DNA of 64,000 bases from Cryobacterium frigoriphilum (GCF_004403305.1 NZ_SOHE01000048.1:68069-132068), one strand, 5' to 3'; positions 30,628 to 40,435 are shown, numbered from the stretch's first letter. Made by a program: numbers and translations. The notes: a model not told the origin generated them from the letters alone.

Positions 30628-32847
30628 GTGAAGTCTGCTGTCAACTCTCGGCACACACCCACCCGGGTCAGCCTCGGAATCCGCACCCTCGGCGCCCACC
30701 GCATCGCCGTCATCACCTTCGAAGCGGCCCCGGGCGCCCTCGTGACCTGGACTCCCGGTGCACTCACCGAGCTCGCGGCCGTCGTACGGTCGATTGATAC
30801 CTCCACGGTCTCGGCGGTCGCCTTCATCGGAAGCGGGTCCGCCTTCGGGGCGGGTGCCGACCTCGCCGGCTTTCAGCAGGCCGCCACCCCGGCCGACGGC
30901 GAGGACATCGCCCGTGAGGGCTTTGCGGCCTTCGCCGGCATCACCGGCCTCGCGGTGCCGACCTTCGCCTTTCTCAACGGCACCGCCGTCGGGGGAGCCC
31001 TCGAACTCGCCCTGCGCGCCGACTACCGCACGGTCGCGGCGGGCACCCGGGCGATCGGCCTGCCCGAAGCCAGCCTCGGACTACTGCCGGGCTGGGGCGG
31101 TCTCGCATCGCTCAGCACCCTCATCGGAGCAGCCGCGACCGCAGAGATCGCGATCGTGCGGTCCCTTGCCGGCCGCCACCTCACGGCGGTCGAATCTCAG
31201 AACTTCGGCGTGACGGATGCCGTCATCGCCGACGCAGACTTTCTCACCGCCTCGCTGACCTGGGCCGTTGACGTGCTCGATGGGCGCGAGCCGCCCGCCC
31301 TCGCCATTGCCGCGGGCAGCTGGAGCGCCGATGCCGTGCGCGCCACCGTCGCCAAGCGCATTCCCACGACTCTCCCCGCGGTCGAGGCCATCATCACCCT
31401 GCTGACGGAGTGGCAGACCCGGTCGGCCGGCCCCAGCGACGTCGGCAACCGCACACTGGCACGACTGGCCGTCGGCGGCGACCCGATCGAAGCCGACACC
31501 GTTGCCCTGTTCGGTGCCCTCCTGCACACCGATGAATGCCGGGCGAGCATCTACGCGTTCTTCACCCTGCAGGCCGCCCGCAAACGCAGTCGCCCGGCCG
31601 GCGGAGACCGCGAGGGCACCGCCGAATCCGCCGCCTCCCCGGCCCCCACCCGGGTCGGGGTCATCGGCGGCGGGCTCATGGCCACGCAGCTGGCCGTGCT
31701 GTTCGCCACCAAGCTGGATGCCCCCACCCACCTCACCGAGGTCACTCCCGAACGCGCCGACCTCGCCCTCGAGCGGGTGAGTGCCCAACTTGACCGGGCC
31801 GCCGCCCGTGGTTCCCTGCCCCCGGAGCGTCGAGACCGGATCGCCGCCCACATCACGGCGAGCGCCGACCCGACCGACCAGACCGGCAGCACACTCGTCA
31901 TCGAGGCGGTCTTCGAAGACCTCACGGTCAAGCAGCAGGTCTGGGCCTCGGTAGAGAGCGTCGTGCCCCTCGACACGATCCTGCTCACCAACACCTCGTC
32001 GCTCTCGATCGCCGAACAGGGCGCCGAGCTGCTTCGCCCGGAACGCCTGATCGGCCTGCACTTCTTCAACCCGGTCGCGGTGCTGCCCCTGATCGAGATC
32101 GTGCGCGCGGCCCACACCAGCCCCGACGTGATCGACGCCGCATTCCACCTCGCCGGTTCCCTCGGCAAGACGGCGGTGCTCGTGGCTGACACCCCCGGGT
32201 TTGTCGTCAATCGGCTGCTGACCCGGCTGTTCAGCGATTCCCTCGCCCTGATCGACACCGGTACGGATGCCCGGGTCGTCGATACCGCCCTGGTCGGCGA
32301 CGGGCTTCCGATGACCGCGCTGACGCTGCTCGACTACATCGGTCCGGCCGTGCAGCTGCACATCTTCGAGACCATGCACGCCGCCTTTCCCGACCGGTTC
32401 ACGGTCAGCCCCAGCCTCGCCCGCATCGTCGAGCAGAAGCTGTCCGGATACCTCACGACGACGGGCGGCCTGACGCCGGAGGCGCAGGCGATCGTCGATG
32501 GAGTCGCCGCGGCATCCGCTGCCGAAGCCACGACACCAGCCACGACACCAGCCACGACAGCACCCACTACAGCGGCGGGCCCCGCTCTGACGAGCGCCGC
32601 CGTGCGCGACCTGCTGCTCGGCGGACTGGCCGACGAAACGGCCCGCATGCTGGCCGAGGGCACCGTCGCTACGGCCGCCGATATCGACGCCTGCATGATG
32701 CTCGGTGCCAACTACCCCCACCACACCGGTGGACTCACCCCACTTCTCGACCGGTCAGGGGCCTCCCGCGCCCAGACCGGCTCCACCTTTCACTCACCCG
32801 GTGTCGCAAGCGCACCACGAATCCCCGAACAGGCGGTTGCACGATGA
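30628..32847 (+). CDS. 3-hydroxyacyl-CoA dehydrogenase / enoyl-CoA hydratase (FadJ/FadB-like)
   Basis: 739 residues. Enoyl-CoA hydratase domain at about 20-210 (GAGADLAGFQ, NGTAVGGALELALRADYR, LPEASLGLLPGWGG with the catalytic Glu). NAD-binding 3-hydroxyacyl-CoA dehydrogenase domain at about 345-530 (VGVIGGGLMATQLAVLFA, TNTSSLSI, GLHFFNPVAVLPLIEIV), then the C-terminal dehydrogenase domain to about 720. A Thr/Pro/Ala linker lies near residue 635. It performs the two middle steps of beta-oxidation. AAAGGAG precedes the GTG; the stop overlaps the next start by ATGA. Confidence 0.93.
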   Translation: MKSAVNSRHTPTRVSLGIRTLGAHRIAVITFEAAPGALVTWTPGALTELAAVVRSIDTSTVSAVAFIGSGSAFGAGADLAGFQQAATPADGEDIAREGFAAFAGITGLAVPTFAFLNGTAVGGALELALRADYRTVAAGTRAIGLPEASLGLLPGWGGLASLSTLIGAAATAEIAIVRSLAGRHLTAVESQNFGVTDAVIADADFLTASLTWAVDVLDGREPPALAIAAGSWSADAVRATVAKRIPTTLPAVEAIITLLTEWQTRSAGPSDVGNRTLARLAVGGDPIEADTVALFGALLHTDECRASIYAFFTLQAARKRSRPAGGDREGTAESAASPAPTRVGVIGGGLMATQLAVLFATKLDAPTHLTEVTPERADLALERVSAQLDRAAARGSLPPERRDRIAAHITASADPTDQTGSTLVIEAVFEDLTVKQQVWASVESVVPLDTILLTNTSSLSIAEQGAELLRPERLIGLHFFNPVAVLPLIEIVRAAHTSPDVIDAAFHLAGSLGKTAVLVADTPGFVVNRLLTRLFSDSLALIDTGTDARVVDTALVGDGLPMTALTLLDYIGPAVQLHIFETMHAAFPDRFTVSPSLARIVEQKLSGYLTTTGGLTPEAQAIVDGVAAASAAEATTPATTPATTAPTTAAGPALTSAAVRDLLLGGLADETARMLAEGTVATAADIDACMMLGANYPHHTGGLTPLLDRSGASRAQTGSTFHSPGVASAPRIPEQAVAR

Positions 32848-34064
32848 GCACGACGACTACGACCACGAGACCCACTGCCACCGCGCCGGACTATGACGTC
32901 TCGGTTCCGCTCGACACCGACTACTACGGCATCTTCGCCACCGTTCCCGCCGCTGACCGGGCGTTCTGGGACCGCGCCCGTACCTTCGCGGTCGATACCC
33001 TCGACGAAATGAACGCGGCCTGGGACAAGGCAGAGTACCCCGTTCACCTCGCCCGCCGCCTCGGCGAACTCGACCTGCTGACCGACGGTGTCGAAGGGCC
33101 GGGCCTCACGCCGATGTCCCCGCTCGCCGCCGGCCTCGTCAACATGGAAATCTCGCGCGGCGACGGGTCGATGGGTACCGTCATCGCCGTGCAGGGCGGA
33201 CTCGCCCTGCGCAGCATCGCGATGTACGGCAGCGACGCGCAGAAGGCCCAATGGCTCGTGCCGCTCGCCCGCGCCGAGAAGCTCGGCGCGTTTGCCCTCA
33301 CCGAACCCGATCACGGCTCCGACTCGGTCGGCCTGACGACCACGGCTCACCGCGACGGCGATGAGTGGGTGCTGAACGGCGAGAAGATGTGGATCGGCAA
33401 CGGGTCCGTCGGCGATCTGACCGTCGTCTGGGCCCGCGACGATGCCGGCGACGTGCGGGGCTTTCTCGTCGAGCAGGACACCCCCGGCTATGACGGCGTC
33501 ACCATGACCGGCAAGGCCTCGCTGCGCGCGATCCACCAGGCCCGCATCACCCTCACCGACGTGCGCATTCCGCTCGACGCCGTGCTGCCCGGCACCCACA
33601 CGTTCAAGGACACCGCCGCGGTGCTTTTCGCGACCCGGCTCGGTGTGGCCTGGTCTGCCCTCGGCCACGCCACCGCCGTTTTCGAGGCGGCACTGAACTA
33701 CTCAACCCTGCGCCACCAGTTCGGTAAGCCGTTGGCCTCGTTCCAGATCGTGCAGGAGCGTCTGACGCTCATGCTGTCCCAGCTCACCTCCATGCAGTTG
33801 CACTGCCTGCGCCTGGCCGAGCTCGATGCCGCCGGTACGCTGCGCCCCATCCAGGCGAGCCTCGCCAAGTTCCATAACACCCGCGCCGCCCGTGAACTCG
33901 CCTCGCTCGCCAGGGACATGCTCGGCGGCAACGGTATCCTGCTGGAAAACCACGTCATCCGGCACCTGGCCGACATCGAATCGATCCACACCTACGAGGG
34001 CACCGAGAGCATCCAGTCGTTGCTGATCGGCCGCGACCTGACGGGCGTCAGCGCCTTCAAGTAG
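32844..34064 (+). CDS. Acyl-CoA dehydrogenase, glutaryl-CoA dehydrogenase-like
   Basis: 406 residues, full length. LTEPDHGSDSV and WIGNGSVGDLTVVWAR are FAD/substrate motifs; HTYEGTESIQSLLIGRDLTG carries the catalytic Glu in the position used by glutaryl-CoA dehydrogenases. ARDMLGGNGILLENHVIRH is the FAD-binding C-terminal helix region. It makes the first oxidation of an acyl-CoA. Translationally coupled to the upstream FadJ-like gene. Whether it decarboxylates glutaryl-CoA or acts on another chain is not decided by the sequence. Confidence 0.92.
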   Translation: MSTTTTTTRPTATAPDYDVSVPLDTDYYGIFATVPAADRAFWDRARTFAVDTLDEMNAAWDKAEYPVHLARRLGELDLLTDGVEGPGLTPMSPLAAGLVNMEISRGDGSMGTVIAVQGGLALRSIAMYGSDAQKAQWLVPLARAEKLGAFALTEPDHGSDSVGLTTTAHRDGDEWVLNGEKMWIGNGSVGDLTVVWARDDAGDVRGFLVEQDTPGYDGVTMTGKASLRAIHQARITLTDVRIPLDAVLPGTHTFKDTAAVLFATRLGVAWSALGHATAVFEAALNYSTLRHQFGKPLASFQIVQERLTLMLSQLTSMQLHCLRLAELDAAGTLRPIQASLAKFHNTRAARELASLARDMLGGNGILLENHVIRHLADIESIHTYEGTESIQSLLIGRDLTGVSAFK

Positions 34065-34121
34065 ACCCTGATCTGCGACACCCCTTCACCACCTCACCGT
34101 TATTCGGACAAAGGAGTCCCC

Positions 34122-35756
34122 GTGCTGGAACAGATGGCCGCGTCACCCAACGATTCACCGCTCACCCCGATGCGCTTTTTGCAGCGCTCTGCCGAAGTCT
34201 TCCCCCACAAGAATGCGATCATTTACGGAGGCCGCCGCTACACCTACACCGAGTTCCGCGAGAGTGCCGAGAAGCTCGCGCACGCCATCCGCGCCCGCAT
34301 TGAGCCCGGCGACCGGGTCATCTTTTTGGCCCCGAACATTCCCGAAATGCTCATCGCCCACTACGCGGTGCCGCTGGCCGGGGGAGTACTCGTCGCCCTC
34401 AACTCCCGTCTGGCCAAGCCGGAGATCGACTACGTGCTCACCCACTCCGAAGCCACGCTGCTGTTCGTGGACGCCGAGATACTGGCCACCGTCGGCAACG
34501 CATTCGAGGCGTCCCCGAGCCTCAAGGCCGTGATCGAGATTGCCGACGCCGAGTTCGGCGTCGCCGCGAGCGGCCTCAGCCTCGGACAGCAGCGCCTCGA
34601 CAGCTTCGTGTCGGAGGCCATCGACACCGATGAGTCGCCGCTCTGCTGGGAGGTGCGCGATGAACGCGGCGTCATCGCGATCAACTACACCTCGGGCACC
34701 ACCGGCAAGCCCAAGGGCGTGATGTACTCGCACCGAGGCGCCTACCTCAACTCCTTCGGCGAGGTCTTCCACAACAAGTTCACGAGCGATTCCGTGTACC
34801 TGTGGACCCTGCCGATGTTCCACTGCAACGGCTGGTGCACCCCGTGGGCGGTCACCGCCGCCGGCGCCACCCACGTCTGCCTGCGGGCCGTACGAGCGGA
34901 TGCCGTCTGGGGCGCCATCGACGCCCTCGGCGTCACCAACCTCTGTGGCGCGCCGACCGTGTGCAGCATCATCGCCAACGCACCCCAGGCCCACCCCGTG
35001 GAACGCCGCTTGAGCATCACGACCGCCGGCGCACCGCCGTCGCCGAGCGTGATCCAGCAGCTCGAACACCTGGGCATCACCGTCGTGCACGTCTACGGCC
35101 TCACCGAGGTCTACGGGCCGTACACGATCTGCGAATACCAGCACGACTGGGACGACCTGCCCGAAGACGAGCGTGCCCGCAAGATCTCCCGCCAGGGGGT
35201 CGGCATGCTGCAGGCCGAATCCGCCCGCATTGTGGACAGCGCCATGCAGGACGTGCCGAAAGACGCCCGCACGATCGGTGAGATCGTGCTGCGCGGCAAT
35301 AACGTCATGCTCGGCTACTTCAAGAACCCGGCGGCGACCAAGGACGCCTTCCGCGGCGGCTGGTTCCACACCGGCGACCTCGGCGTGATGCATCCGGATG
35401 GCTACATCGAGATCAAGGACCGCGCCAAGGACATCATCATCTCCGGTGGCGAGAACATCTCGACGATCGAGGTCGAGAACGCGATTCTGGCGCACCCGAC
35501 CGTGCTCGACGTGGCCGTCGTGGGTGTGCCGCACGAGAAATGGGGGGAGCGACCGAAGGCCTACGTTGTGCTGCGGCCAGACCACATCATCACCGAGGTC
35601 GACCTGCTCACGCACACGAAGTACCTCATCGCGAGCTTCAAGGTGCCCGACTACATCACCTTCGTCGACGAGCTGCCGCGCACCGCAACCGGCAAGATCA
35701 TGAAGGTCGTGCTGCGGGAGTTGCAGAGCGACGGTGTCCCGACACCCTCGGCCTGA
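34122..35756 (+). CDS. Acyl-CoA ligase (AMP-dependent synthetase)
   Basis: 544 residues. The adenylation P-loop is NYTSGTTGKPKGVMYSHRG; further core motifs are VYGLTEVYGPYT, HTGDLGVMHPDGYIEIKDR, ISGGENISTIEVENAI and the terminal RTATGKIMK with the catalytic Lys. It activates a carboxylic acid to its acyl-CoA with ATP. Closest in style to medium/long-chain fatty-acid and aryl-acid ligases of actinobacteria. AAAGGAG lies before the GTG. It feeds the dehydrogenase and FadJ-like enzyme of the same operon. Confidence 0.93.
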   Translation: MLEQMAASPNDSPLTPMRFLQRSAEVFPHKNAIIYGGRRYTYTEFRESAEKLAHAIRARIEPGDRVIFLAPNIPEMLIAHYAVPLAGGVLVALNSRLAKPEIDYVLTHSEATLLFVDAEILATVGNAFEASPSLKAVIEIADAEFGVAASGLSLGQQRLDSFVSEAIDTDESPLCWEVRDERGVIAINYTSGTTGKPKGVMYSHRGAYLNSFGEVFHNKFTSDSVYLWTLPMFHCNGWCTPWAVTAAGATHVCLRAVRADAVWGAIDALGVTNLCGAPTVCSIIANAPQAHPVERRLSITTAGAPPSPSVIQQLEHLGITVVHVYGLTEVYGPYTICEYQHDWDDLPEDERARKISRQGVGMLQAESARIVDSAMQDVPKDARTIGEIVLRGNNVMLGYFKNPAATKDAFRGGWFHTGDLGVMHPDGYIEIKDRAKDIIISGGENISTIEVENAILAHPTVLDVAVVGVPHEKWGERPKAYVVLRPDHIITEVDLLTHTKYLIASFKVPDYITFVDELPRTATGKIMKVVLRELQSDGVPTPSA

Positions 35757-35820
35757 GCCCGCTTACTCACGGGTCCTCATCGATGTGCTGCGGGCGGCGT
35801 GACGACCGAGTGTCAGCAGG

Positions 35821-35826
35821 CAGAAT
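35821..35826 (+). promoter_or_regulatory. Possible -10 box for leaderless polymerase gene
   Basis: CAGAAT lies 6 nt before the GTG at 35833, and there is no ribosome-binding site. Confidence 0.35.
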
Positions 35827-35832
35827 GGACGT

Positions 35833-37581
35833 GTGTACTTTCTGGTGACGAGCGACGAGTCCGCGGCGCCCGCACGGATCACCGGCGAGATCGCCCCTGC
35901 CCTGCTGCTCCGGTCGTTCGACGACGGCGGTGTTGCACTCGAACCCGGGCGCCGGTTCACTCTGGCGACGTTTCTCGCCTTCGTGCGCGACCACGAACTC
36001 AGCCACCGCGGGCAGGATGCAGCGCGCTGGGTGTGGGACGACACGGCGAGCTTCTACCCGAAGCTGCTCGCCGCCGACGTGCGCGTGCAGCGCTGCCACG
36101 ACCTGCGTCTCTGCCACGCCATCCTGCGCAATTCCGCCCTGACCGGTGCGAGCCTTCTTGCGTCCACCGACCGCGGCTTCTGGGACGCCGCTCCCGAGCA
36201 GCAACCCACGGCTCGGCATCGGGGCACGGCGCTGTTCGACCTGGAGGCCGAGCAGGCTCCCGAATCCGACAGTGAACCGGAATTTCGGCGCCAGCTCGCC
36301 GCGGTGAACTCGTCTGCCGAGCCCCGTCGCATCCGGCTGCTGCTGGCGGCCGAGTCGGCCGGCGCGCTGATCGCTGCCGAGATGCGTTTCGCGGGCCTGC
36401 CGTGGAACACCGCGGCGCACGAGCAACTGCTGACCAGGGAGCTCGGTGCCCGAGTGCCCTCCGGCGTGCGCCCCGAGCGGCTCGAGCAACTCGCCGCGAC
36501 CATCCGCGTGCTGCTCGACGACCGCACGCTGAATCCCGATTCACAGCAGGATCTGCTCAAGGCCCTGCAGAACGCAGGGCTGCCGATCACCTCGACCCAG
36601 CAGTGGCATCTCAAAGAGGTCGAGCATCCGGTCATCGCCCCGCTGCTGCAGTACCGAAAATTGTCGCGGCTGCTGAGCGCCAACGGATGGTCGTGGCTCG
36701 ACGCCTGGATCGTCGACGGGCGGTTCCACGCCGAATACCTGCCGGGCGGTGTCGTCACCGGCCGGTGGGCGGCGCGCGGCGGCGGGGCGCTGCAACTGCC
36801 CAAACAGGTGCGTGCCGCGGTGATCGCCGACCCCGGCTGGACCTTCGTGGTAGCGGATGCCGCCCAGCTCGAACCACGCATTCTCGCGGCGCTGTCGGGC
36901 GACCTGGCCATGGCCCAGGCCGGCCACGAAACCGACCTGTACGCGGGAATTGTCGCAAGCGGGGTAGTCGAAACCCGCGCCCACGCCAAGGTCGCGATGT
37001 TGGGAGCCATGTACGGCGCCACGACGGGGGAGAGCGGCCGGCTGCTGCCGCGGCTCGCCCGTGCGTACCCGCGGGCGCTCGGCCTCACCGAGGCGGCCGC
37101 CCGCACCGGGGAACGGGGCGACGTGGTCACGACCCGGCTCGGCCGGTCATCGCCCCGGCCGCCCGACGCCTGGCTCGCCGCGCAGGCCCAGGCCTACGCC
37201 GCGTCGGCGTCACACGTCGACGAACGCCGAGCTCGCAGCCAGGCCAGGGATTGGGGGCGCTTCACGCGCAACTTTGTCGTGCAGGGCAGCGCCGCCGAGT
37301 GGGCGCTGTGCTGGATGGCGGAGATCCGCACCCAGCTCTGGAAACTCGAGGGCAGCGCATCGGTCGCGGGCCGCGGTCCCGGGCTGTTCGCCGCAGCACC
37401 GCACCTGGTCTTCTTTCTGCACGACGAGGTCATCGTGCACACGCCGCTCGCGCTGGCCGAGCAGGTCGCCGCACTCGTCGCCCGGGCAGCGACCGCGGCC
37501 GGAAAGCTGCTCTTCGGTGATTTTCCGGTGGACTTTCCGCTGACCGTCGCGACGGTCGAGAACTACGCCGACGCGAAGTAG
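35833..37581 (+). CDS. Bifunctional 3'-5' exonuclease / DNA polymerase, family A (short form)
   Basis: 582 residues, a stand-alone polymerase lacking a 5' nuclease domain. Palm motif A is FVVADAAQLEPRILAALSGD; motif B region is AHAKVAMLGAMYGAT; motif C is FFLHDEVIVH. The N-terminal 200 residues correspond to a degenerate exonuclease-type domain. This short polymerase is common in Microbacteriaceae alongside true PolA and is presumed to act in repair. It stands alone, convergent with the PadR gene. Confidence 0.9.
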   Translation: MYFLVTSDESAAPARITGEIAPALLLRSFDDGGVALEPGRRFTLATFLAFVRDHELSHRGQDAARWVWDDTASFYPKLLAADVRVQRCHDLRLCHAILRNSALTGASLLASTDRGFWDAAPEQQPTARHRGTALFDLEAEQAPESDSEPEFRRQLAAVNSSAEPRRIRLLLAAESAGALIAAEMRFAGLPWNTAAHEQLLTRELGARVPSGVRPERLEQLAATIRVLLDDRTLNPDSQQDLLKALQNAGLPITSTQQWHLKEVEHPVIAPLLQYRKLSRLLSANGWSWLDAWIVDGRFHAEYLPGGVVTGRWAARGGGALQLPKQVRAAVIADPGWTFVVADAAQLEPRILAALSGDLAMAQAGHETDLYAGIVASGVVETRAHAKVAMLGAMYGATTGESGRLLPRLARAYPRALGLTEAAARTGERGDVVTTRLGRSSPRPPDAWLAAQAQAYAASASHVDERRARSQARDWGRFTRNFVVQGSAAEWALCWMAEIRTQLWKLEGSASVAGRGPGLFAAAPHLVFFLHDEVIVHTPLALAEQVAALVARAATAAGKLLFGDFPVDFPLTVATVENYADAK

Positions 37582-37614
37582 GCGCCAGAATCGGGCCCCG
37601 GATCTGCCTTCAGA

Positions 37615-38202
37615 TCAGGGCTCGAGCACCGCGGCCGGCCGACGGCCGCGCCGCGGACGCTCCTCGCTCAGGCCACGCTCGATACTGCCGGGTTCGGCCG
37701 TCAGCAGCTGCAGCTCGGCCTCGTCGAGCCAGCGCAGCGCGGCCTCGGCGAGAGCGGATGCCGCCGCCACCGCAAGGCGGTCCTGTGCCGTGTCGACGGG
37801 TCCGCGTGGGGCAGCGTCGCGGCGGGTGATCCACCAGGCGCGGTTACCGGCAATGATCGCCTGGGCGTCAACGTCGCTCTCGGTGCGGGGCAGGGACGAC
37901 GCGATCAACACCCGGTCCACGAGGTCATCCCACTCATCGCCCACGGCACTGTCGGTGTCGTGCAGCCACTCAAGGGCTTCGGCGTGGCCGGCCGGGGTCA
38001 GTCGGTAGAGCGGCAGACCGTCATCCGTCGTTCCGGCGGATTCGATGGCTGCCTGCATGATGAGACGTTCGAGGGTGCCGTAGATCTGTCCCACATTCAC
38101 CCGTCGCCGACCAGCGGTGCGGGCCGCGAGCTCACCGTGGAGCTGAAAGCCGTAGGCGGGGCCGATGGTCAGAACGGCCAGCAGACTGGTGCGCACGGAC
38201 AC
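37615..38202 (-). CDS. PadR family transcriptional regulator
   Basis: 195 residues. The winged helix is at about 1-80 (SLLAVLTIGPAYGFQLHGEL, NVGQIYGTLERLI, LYRLTPAGHAEALEWL), followed by a helical dimerisation domain and a basic tail (RPRRGRRP). GGAGG lies 5 nt before the GTG. ATAC/GTAT repeats in its promoter suggest autoregulation. No transporter or enzyme gene is next to it on the same strand, so other targets are unknown. Confidence 0.92.
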   Translation of the reverse strand: MSVRTSLLAVLTIGPAYGFQLHGELAARTAGRRRVNVGQIYGTLERLIMQAAIESAGTTDDGLPLYRLTPAGHAEALEWLHDTDSAVGDEWDDLVDRVLIASSLPRTESDVDAQAIIAGNRAWWITRRDAAPRGPVDTAQDRLAVAAASALAEAALRWLDEAELQLLTAEPGSIERGLSEERPRRGRRPAAVLEP

Positions 38203-38231
38203 GGATCCTCCAGGTACCACGGTCACAAAAC

Positions 38232-38262
38232 GTATACCGAGCATACCGAAGCGTATTGTCAA
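38232..38262 (-). promoter_or_regulatory. PadR promoter with ATAC/GTAT operator repeats
   Basis: On the minus strand a TTGACA box (38257-38262) precedes GGTATA/GTATAC (38232-38238). Between and across them lie ATACCGAAGCGTAT (arms ATAC/GTAT, 38243-38256) and repeated ATACCGA units. PadR proteins bind ATAC-type palindromes, so autoregulation is likely. Confidence 0.55.
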
Positions 38263-38384
38263 TTGCCGGGTGGATGGGCCATACTGCAAAGACAACTGAA
38301 CAGCACCACCGCAGATATCGTTGTCGATATTTCCGTTGCAGGTCGTTGGGGAAGACGCGCCTACATCAAACGGAAGGAGAAACG

Positions 38385-38936
38385 ATGACTGCACCACAAT
38401 CTCTGGCCGGACCGATCCGTGCCGGTAGCGAACGCCGTGCCGTGGCACGGGGAGTGCTGTACGTGCACTCCTCACCGCGTGCGCTGTGCCCCCACGTCGA
38501 GTGGGCGGCCGGTCGCGCCCTCGGCGAGGCCGTGAACTTCGAGTGGGCCGACCAGCCCGTGCTTCGCGGTTCTCAACGCGCCGAATATTACTGGCAGGGA
38601 CCCAGCGGAACCGGTGCCGCACTCGCCTCCGCGCTGCGTGGCTGGGAACACCTCCGATTCGAGGTGACCGAAGACGCCGGGCCGGCGAGTGACGGCGGAC
38701 GCTGGCTGCACACGCCCGATCTCGGTATCTTCTATGCCCAAACCGACACCGTCGGCAACGTGGTCATTCCCGAAGATCGGCTGCGGTACGCCATGGAGGT
38801 CGCCGGAGCCAACGCCCTCGAACTGCATCGCGAGCTGCGTCTCGCCCTCGGCCAAGCCTGGGACGATGAGCTCGAGCCGTTCCGCCACGCCTGCGACTTC
38901 AACTCCGTGGTCTGGCTCCACGCCGTCGGCGACTAG
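38385..38936 (+). CDS. DUF3145 family protein
   Basis: 183 residues, a protein conserved in actinobacteria and without known function. ARGVLYVHSSPRALCPHVEWA at the start and FEVTEDAGPASDGGRWLHTP in the middle, then the IPEDRLR segment, are family hallmarks. GGAAGGAG precedes the ATG. It is soluble. In related genomes it sits, as here, next to the fatty-acid synthase cluster, but convergent to fabF, so a link to lipid synthesis is only positional. Confidence 0.9.
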   Translation: MTAPQSLAGPIRAGSERRAVARGVLYVHSSPRALCPHVEWAAGRALGEAVNFEWADQPVLRGSQRAEYYWQGPSGTGAALASALRGWEHLRFEVTEDAGPASDGGRWLHTPDLGIFYAQTDTVGNVVIPEDRLRYAMEVAGANALELHRELRLALGQAWDDELEPFRHACDFNSVVWLHAVGD

Positions 38937-38983
38937 AACTGTCCGCAACGCGAGGTGTCGGCGGCTCACGCCATCGTCAACGA

Positions 38984-39046
38984 CCGCGAGAGCGGGTGAA
39001 ACGTCGGTTTGGCAGAGCCAAGGCGACGATTCACCCGCTCTCGCGG
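38984..39046. repeat. Long hairpin repeat element, copy 1
   Basis: Perfect 17-bp outer arms CCGCGAGAGCGGGTGAA (38984-39000) and its complement (39030-39046), an inner CGTCG/CGACG stem and an apical TTGGC-aga-GCCAA hairpin. It lies between the convergent DUF3145 and fabF genes. The outer arms are identical to those at 61277-61339, while the apical stem differs but still pairs. Probably a bidirectional terminator-like intergenic repeat. Confidence 0.85.
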
Positions 39047-39076
39047 GGTGCTGCTGCGGGTGGTTAGAACCGAGCG

Positions 39077-40312
39077 TTAGACCGAACGGAACGCGATGAC
39101 GGCGTTGTGGCCGCCGAACCCGAAGGAGTTACTGATCGCGAGCAGGTCGCCGGCCGGCAGGGCGCGCGGCGTGGTCACCACGTCGAGCGGAATGGCCGGG
39201 TCCTGCGCAGTGAGGTTGATCGTGGGCGGCGCCATGCGCTCAGCGAGCGCCTTGACCGTGAAGACCGCTTCGATCGCACCGGCACCGCCGAGCAGGTGCC
39301 CGGTGGATGCCTTCGTGGCCGACACCGGGATGCCGTCGAGCAGGTCGCCGAAGACGCGGCGCAGCGCGTTGTACTCCGCGATATCGCCGACCGGCGTGCT
39401 CGTGGCGTGTGCGTTGATGTGGGCGACGTCTTTCAGATCGAAGCCCGCGTTCTGGATCGTGCCGATCATGGCACGGGCGGCTGCGGCGCCCTCGGGGTCC
39501 GGAGCGGTGATGTGATAGGCGTCGCTGTTCACGACGCCGCCGAGCAGCTCGGCGTAGATGTGGGCACCGCGGGCCTTCGCGTGCTCCTCGGTCTCGACGA
39601 CGAGGGCGGCCGCGCCCTCACCGAGCACGAAGCCATCCCGGCCAATGTCGTAGGGGCGGCTGGCCGTCGCCGGGTCGTCGTTGCGGGTCGACAGGGCGTG
39701 CATCGCGGCGAAGGCGGCGATCGGCAGCGGGTGAATCGCGGCCTCGGAACCTCCGGCGATCACGATGTCGGCGAGCCCGGCCTGCAGGCGGTCGTAGGCA
39801 TTGACGAGTGCCTCGGTGCTCGACGCGCAGGCCGAGACGACGGTGCGGATGCCGGCACGGGCGTGCAGGTCCATGCCGAGGGCCGCTCCCGGCCCGTTGG
39901 GCATGAGCATGGGCACGGTCATCGGCAGCACGCGGCGCGGGCCGCGCTCGCGCAGGGTGTCCCAGGCGTCGAGCAGAGTCCAGACTCCACCGATTCCGGT
40001 GGCCCAGTCGACGGCGACGCGTTCGGGTTCGACCTCGGGGGAGCCGGCATCCGCCCAGGCCTCACGGCCGGCGATGAGGGCGAACTGGCTGGAGGGGTCG
40101 AGGCGTTTGACTTCAAAGCGCTCGAGCACGTCGGCGGGCGACACGCGGGCCTGTGCGGCGAAGGTGACCGGAATCTGGGTCTCGGCCACCCAGGGATGAT
40201 TGAGGGTGCTCGTGCCGGACTGGCCGGCGAGCAGGTTGGTCCAGGTGTCGGTTGCGGTGCCGCCGAGGGGCGTCGTCGCCCCGATCCCGGTGATAACGAT
40301 CTTTTTGGTCAT
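39077..40312 (-). CDS. fabF: Beta-ketoacyl-ACP synthase II
   Basis: 411 residues. Catalytic Cys in SACASSTEALVNAYD, His in NAHATSTPVGDIAEYNAL and His in KASTGHLLGGAGAIEAVF; IVITGIGATTPLG is the standard N-terminus. It elongates acyl-ACP with malonyl-ACP. Last gene of the FAS-II cluster. GGAGA lies 7 nt before the ATG at 40312, which removes a non-homologous extension. A 14-bp hairpin separates it from acpP. Confidence 0.96.
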   Translation of the reverse strand: MTKKIVITGIGATTPLGGTATDTWTNLLAGQSGTSTLNHPWVAETQIPVTFAAQARVSPADVLERFEVKRLDPSSQFALIAGREAWADAGSPEVEPERVAVDWATGIGGVWTLLDAWDTLRERGPRRVLPMTVPMLMPNGPGAALGMDLHARAGIRTVVSACASSTEALVNAYDRLQAGLADIVIAGGSEAAIHPLPIAAFAAMHALSTRNDDPATASRPYDIGRDGFVLGEGAAALVVETEEHAKARGAHIYAELLGGVVNSDAYHITAPDPEGAAAARAMIGTIQNAGFDLKDVAHINAHATSTPVGDIAEYNALRRVFGDLLDGIPVSATKASTGHLLGGAGAIEAVFTVKALAERMAPPTINLTAQDPAIPLDVVTTPRALPAGDLLAISNSFGFGGHNAVIAFRSV

Positions 40313-40388
40313 AACGAACTCTCCGTGGGGCGTGAAAACGCCGTGAGACGTGGAAACGGGAGGTAAGACCTGAGAACAGGCCCACAAA

Positions 40389-40422
40389 GCAGGCCGGTCG
40401 GCCCGAAAGCCGACCGGCCTGC
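40389..40422 (-). promoter_or_regulatory. 14-bp stem hairpin between acpP and fabF
   Basis: GCAGGCCGGTCGGC, loop of 6, then its exact complement. On the minus strand only a weak T-run (TTTGTGGG) follows. It may act as a partial terminator or mRNA processing/stability element that lets acpP be expressed above fabF. Confidence 0.65.
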
Positions 40423-40435
40423 TGCGTGCAGGGTG

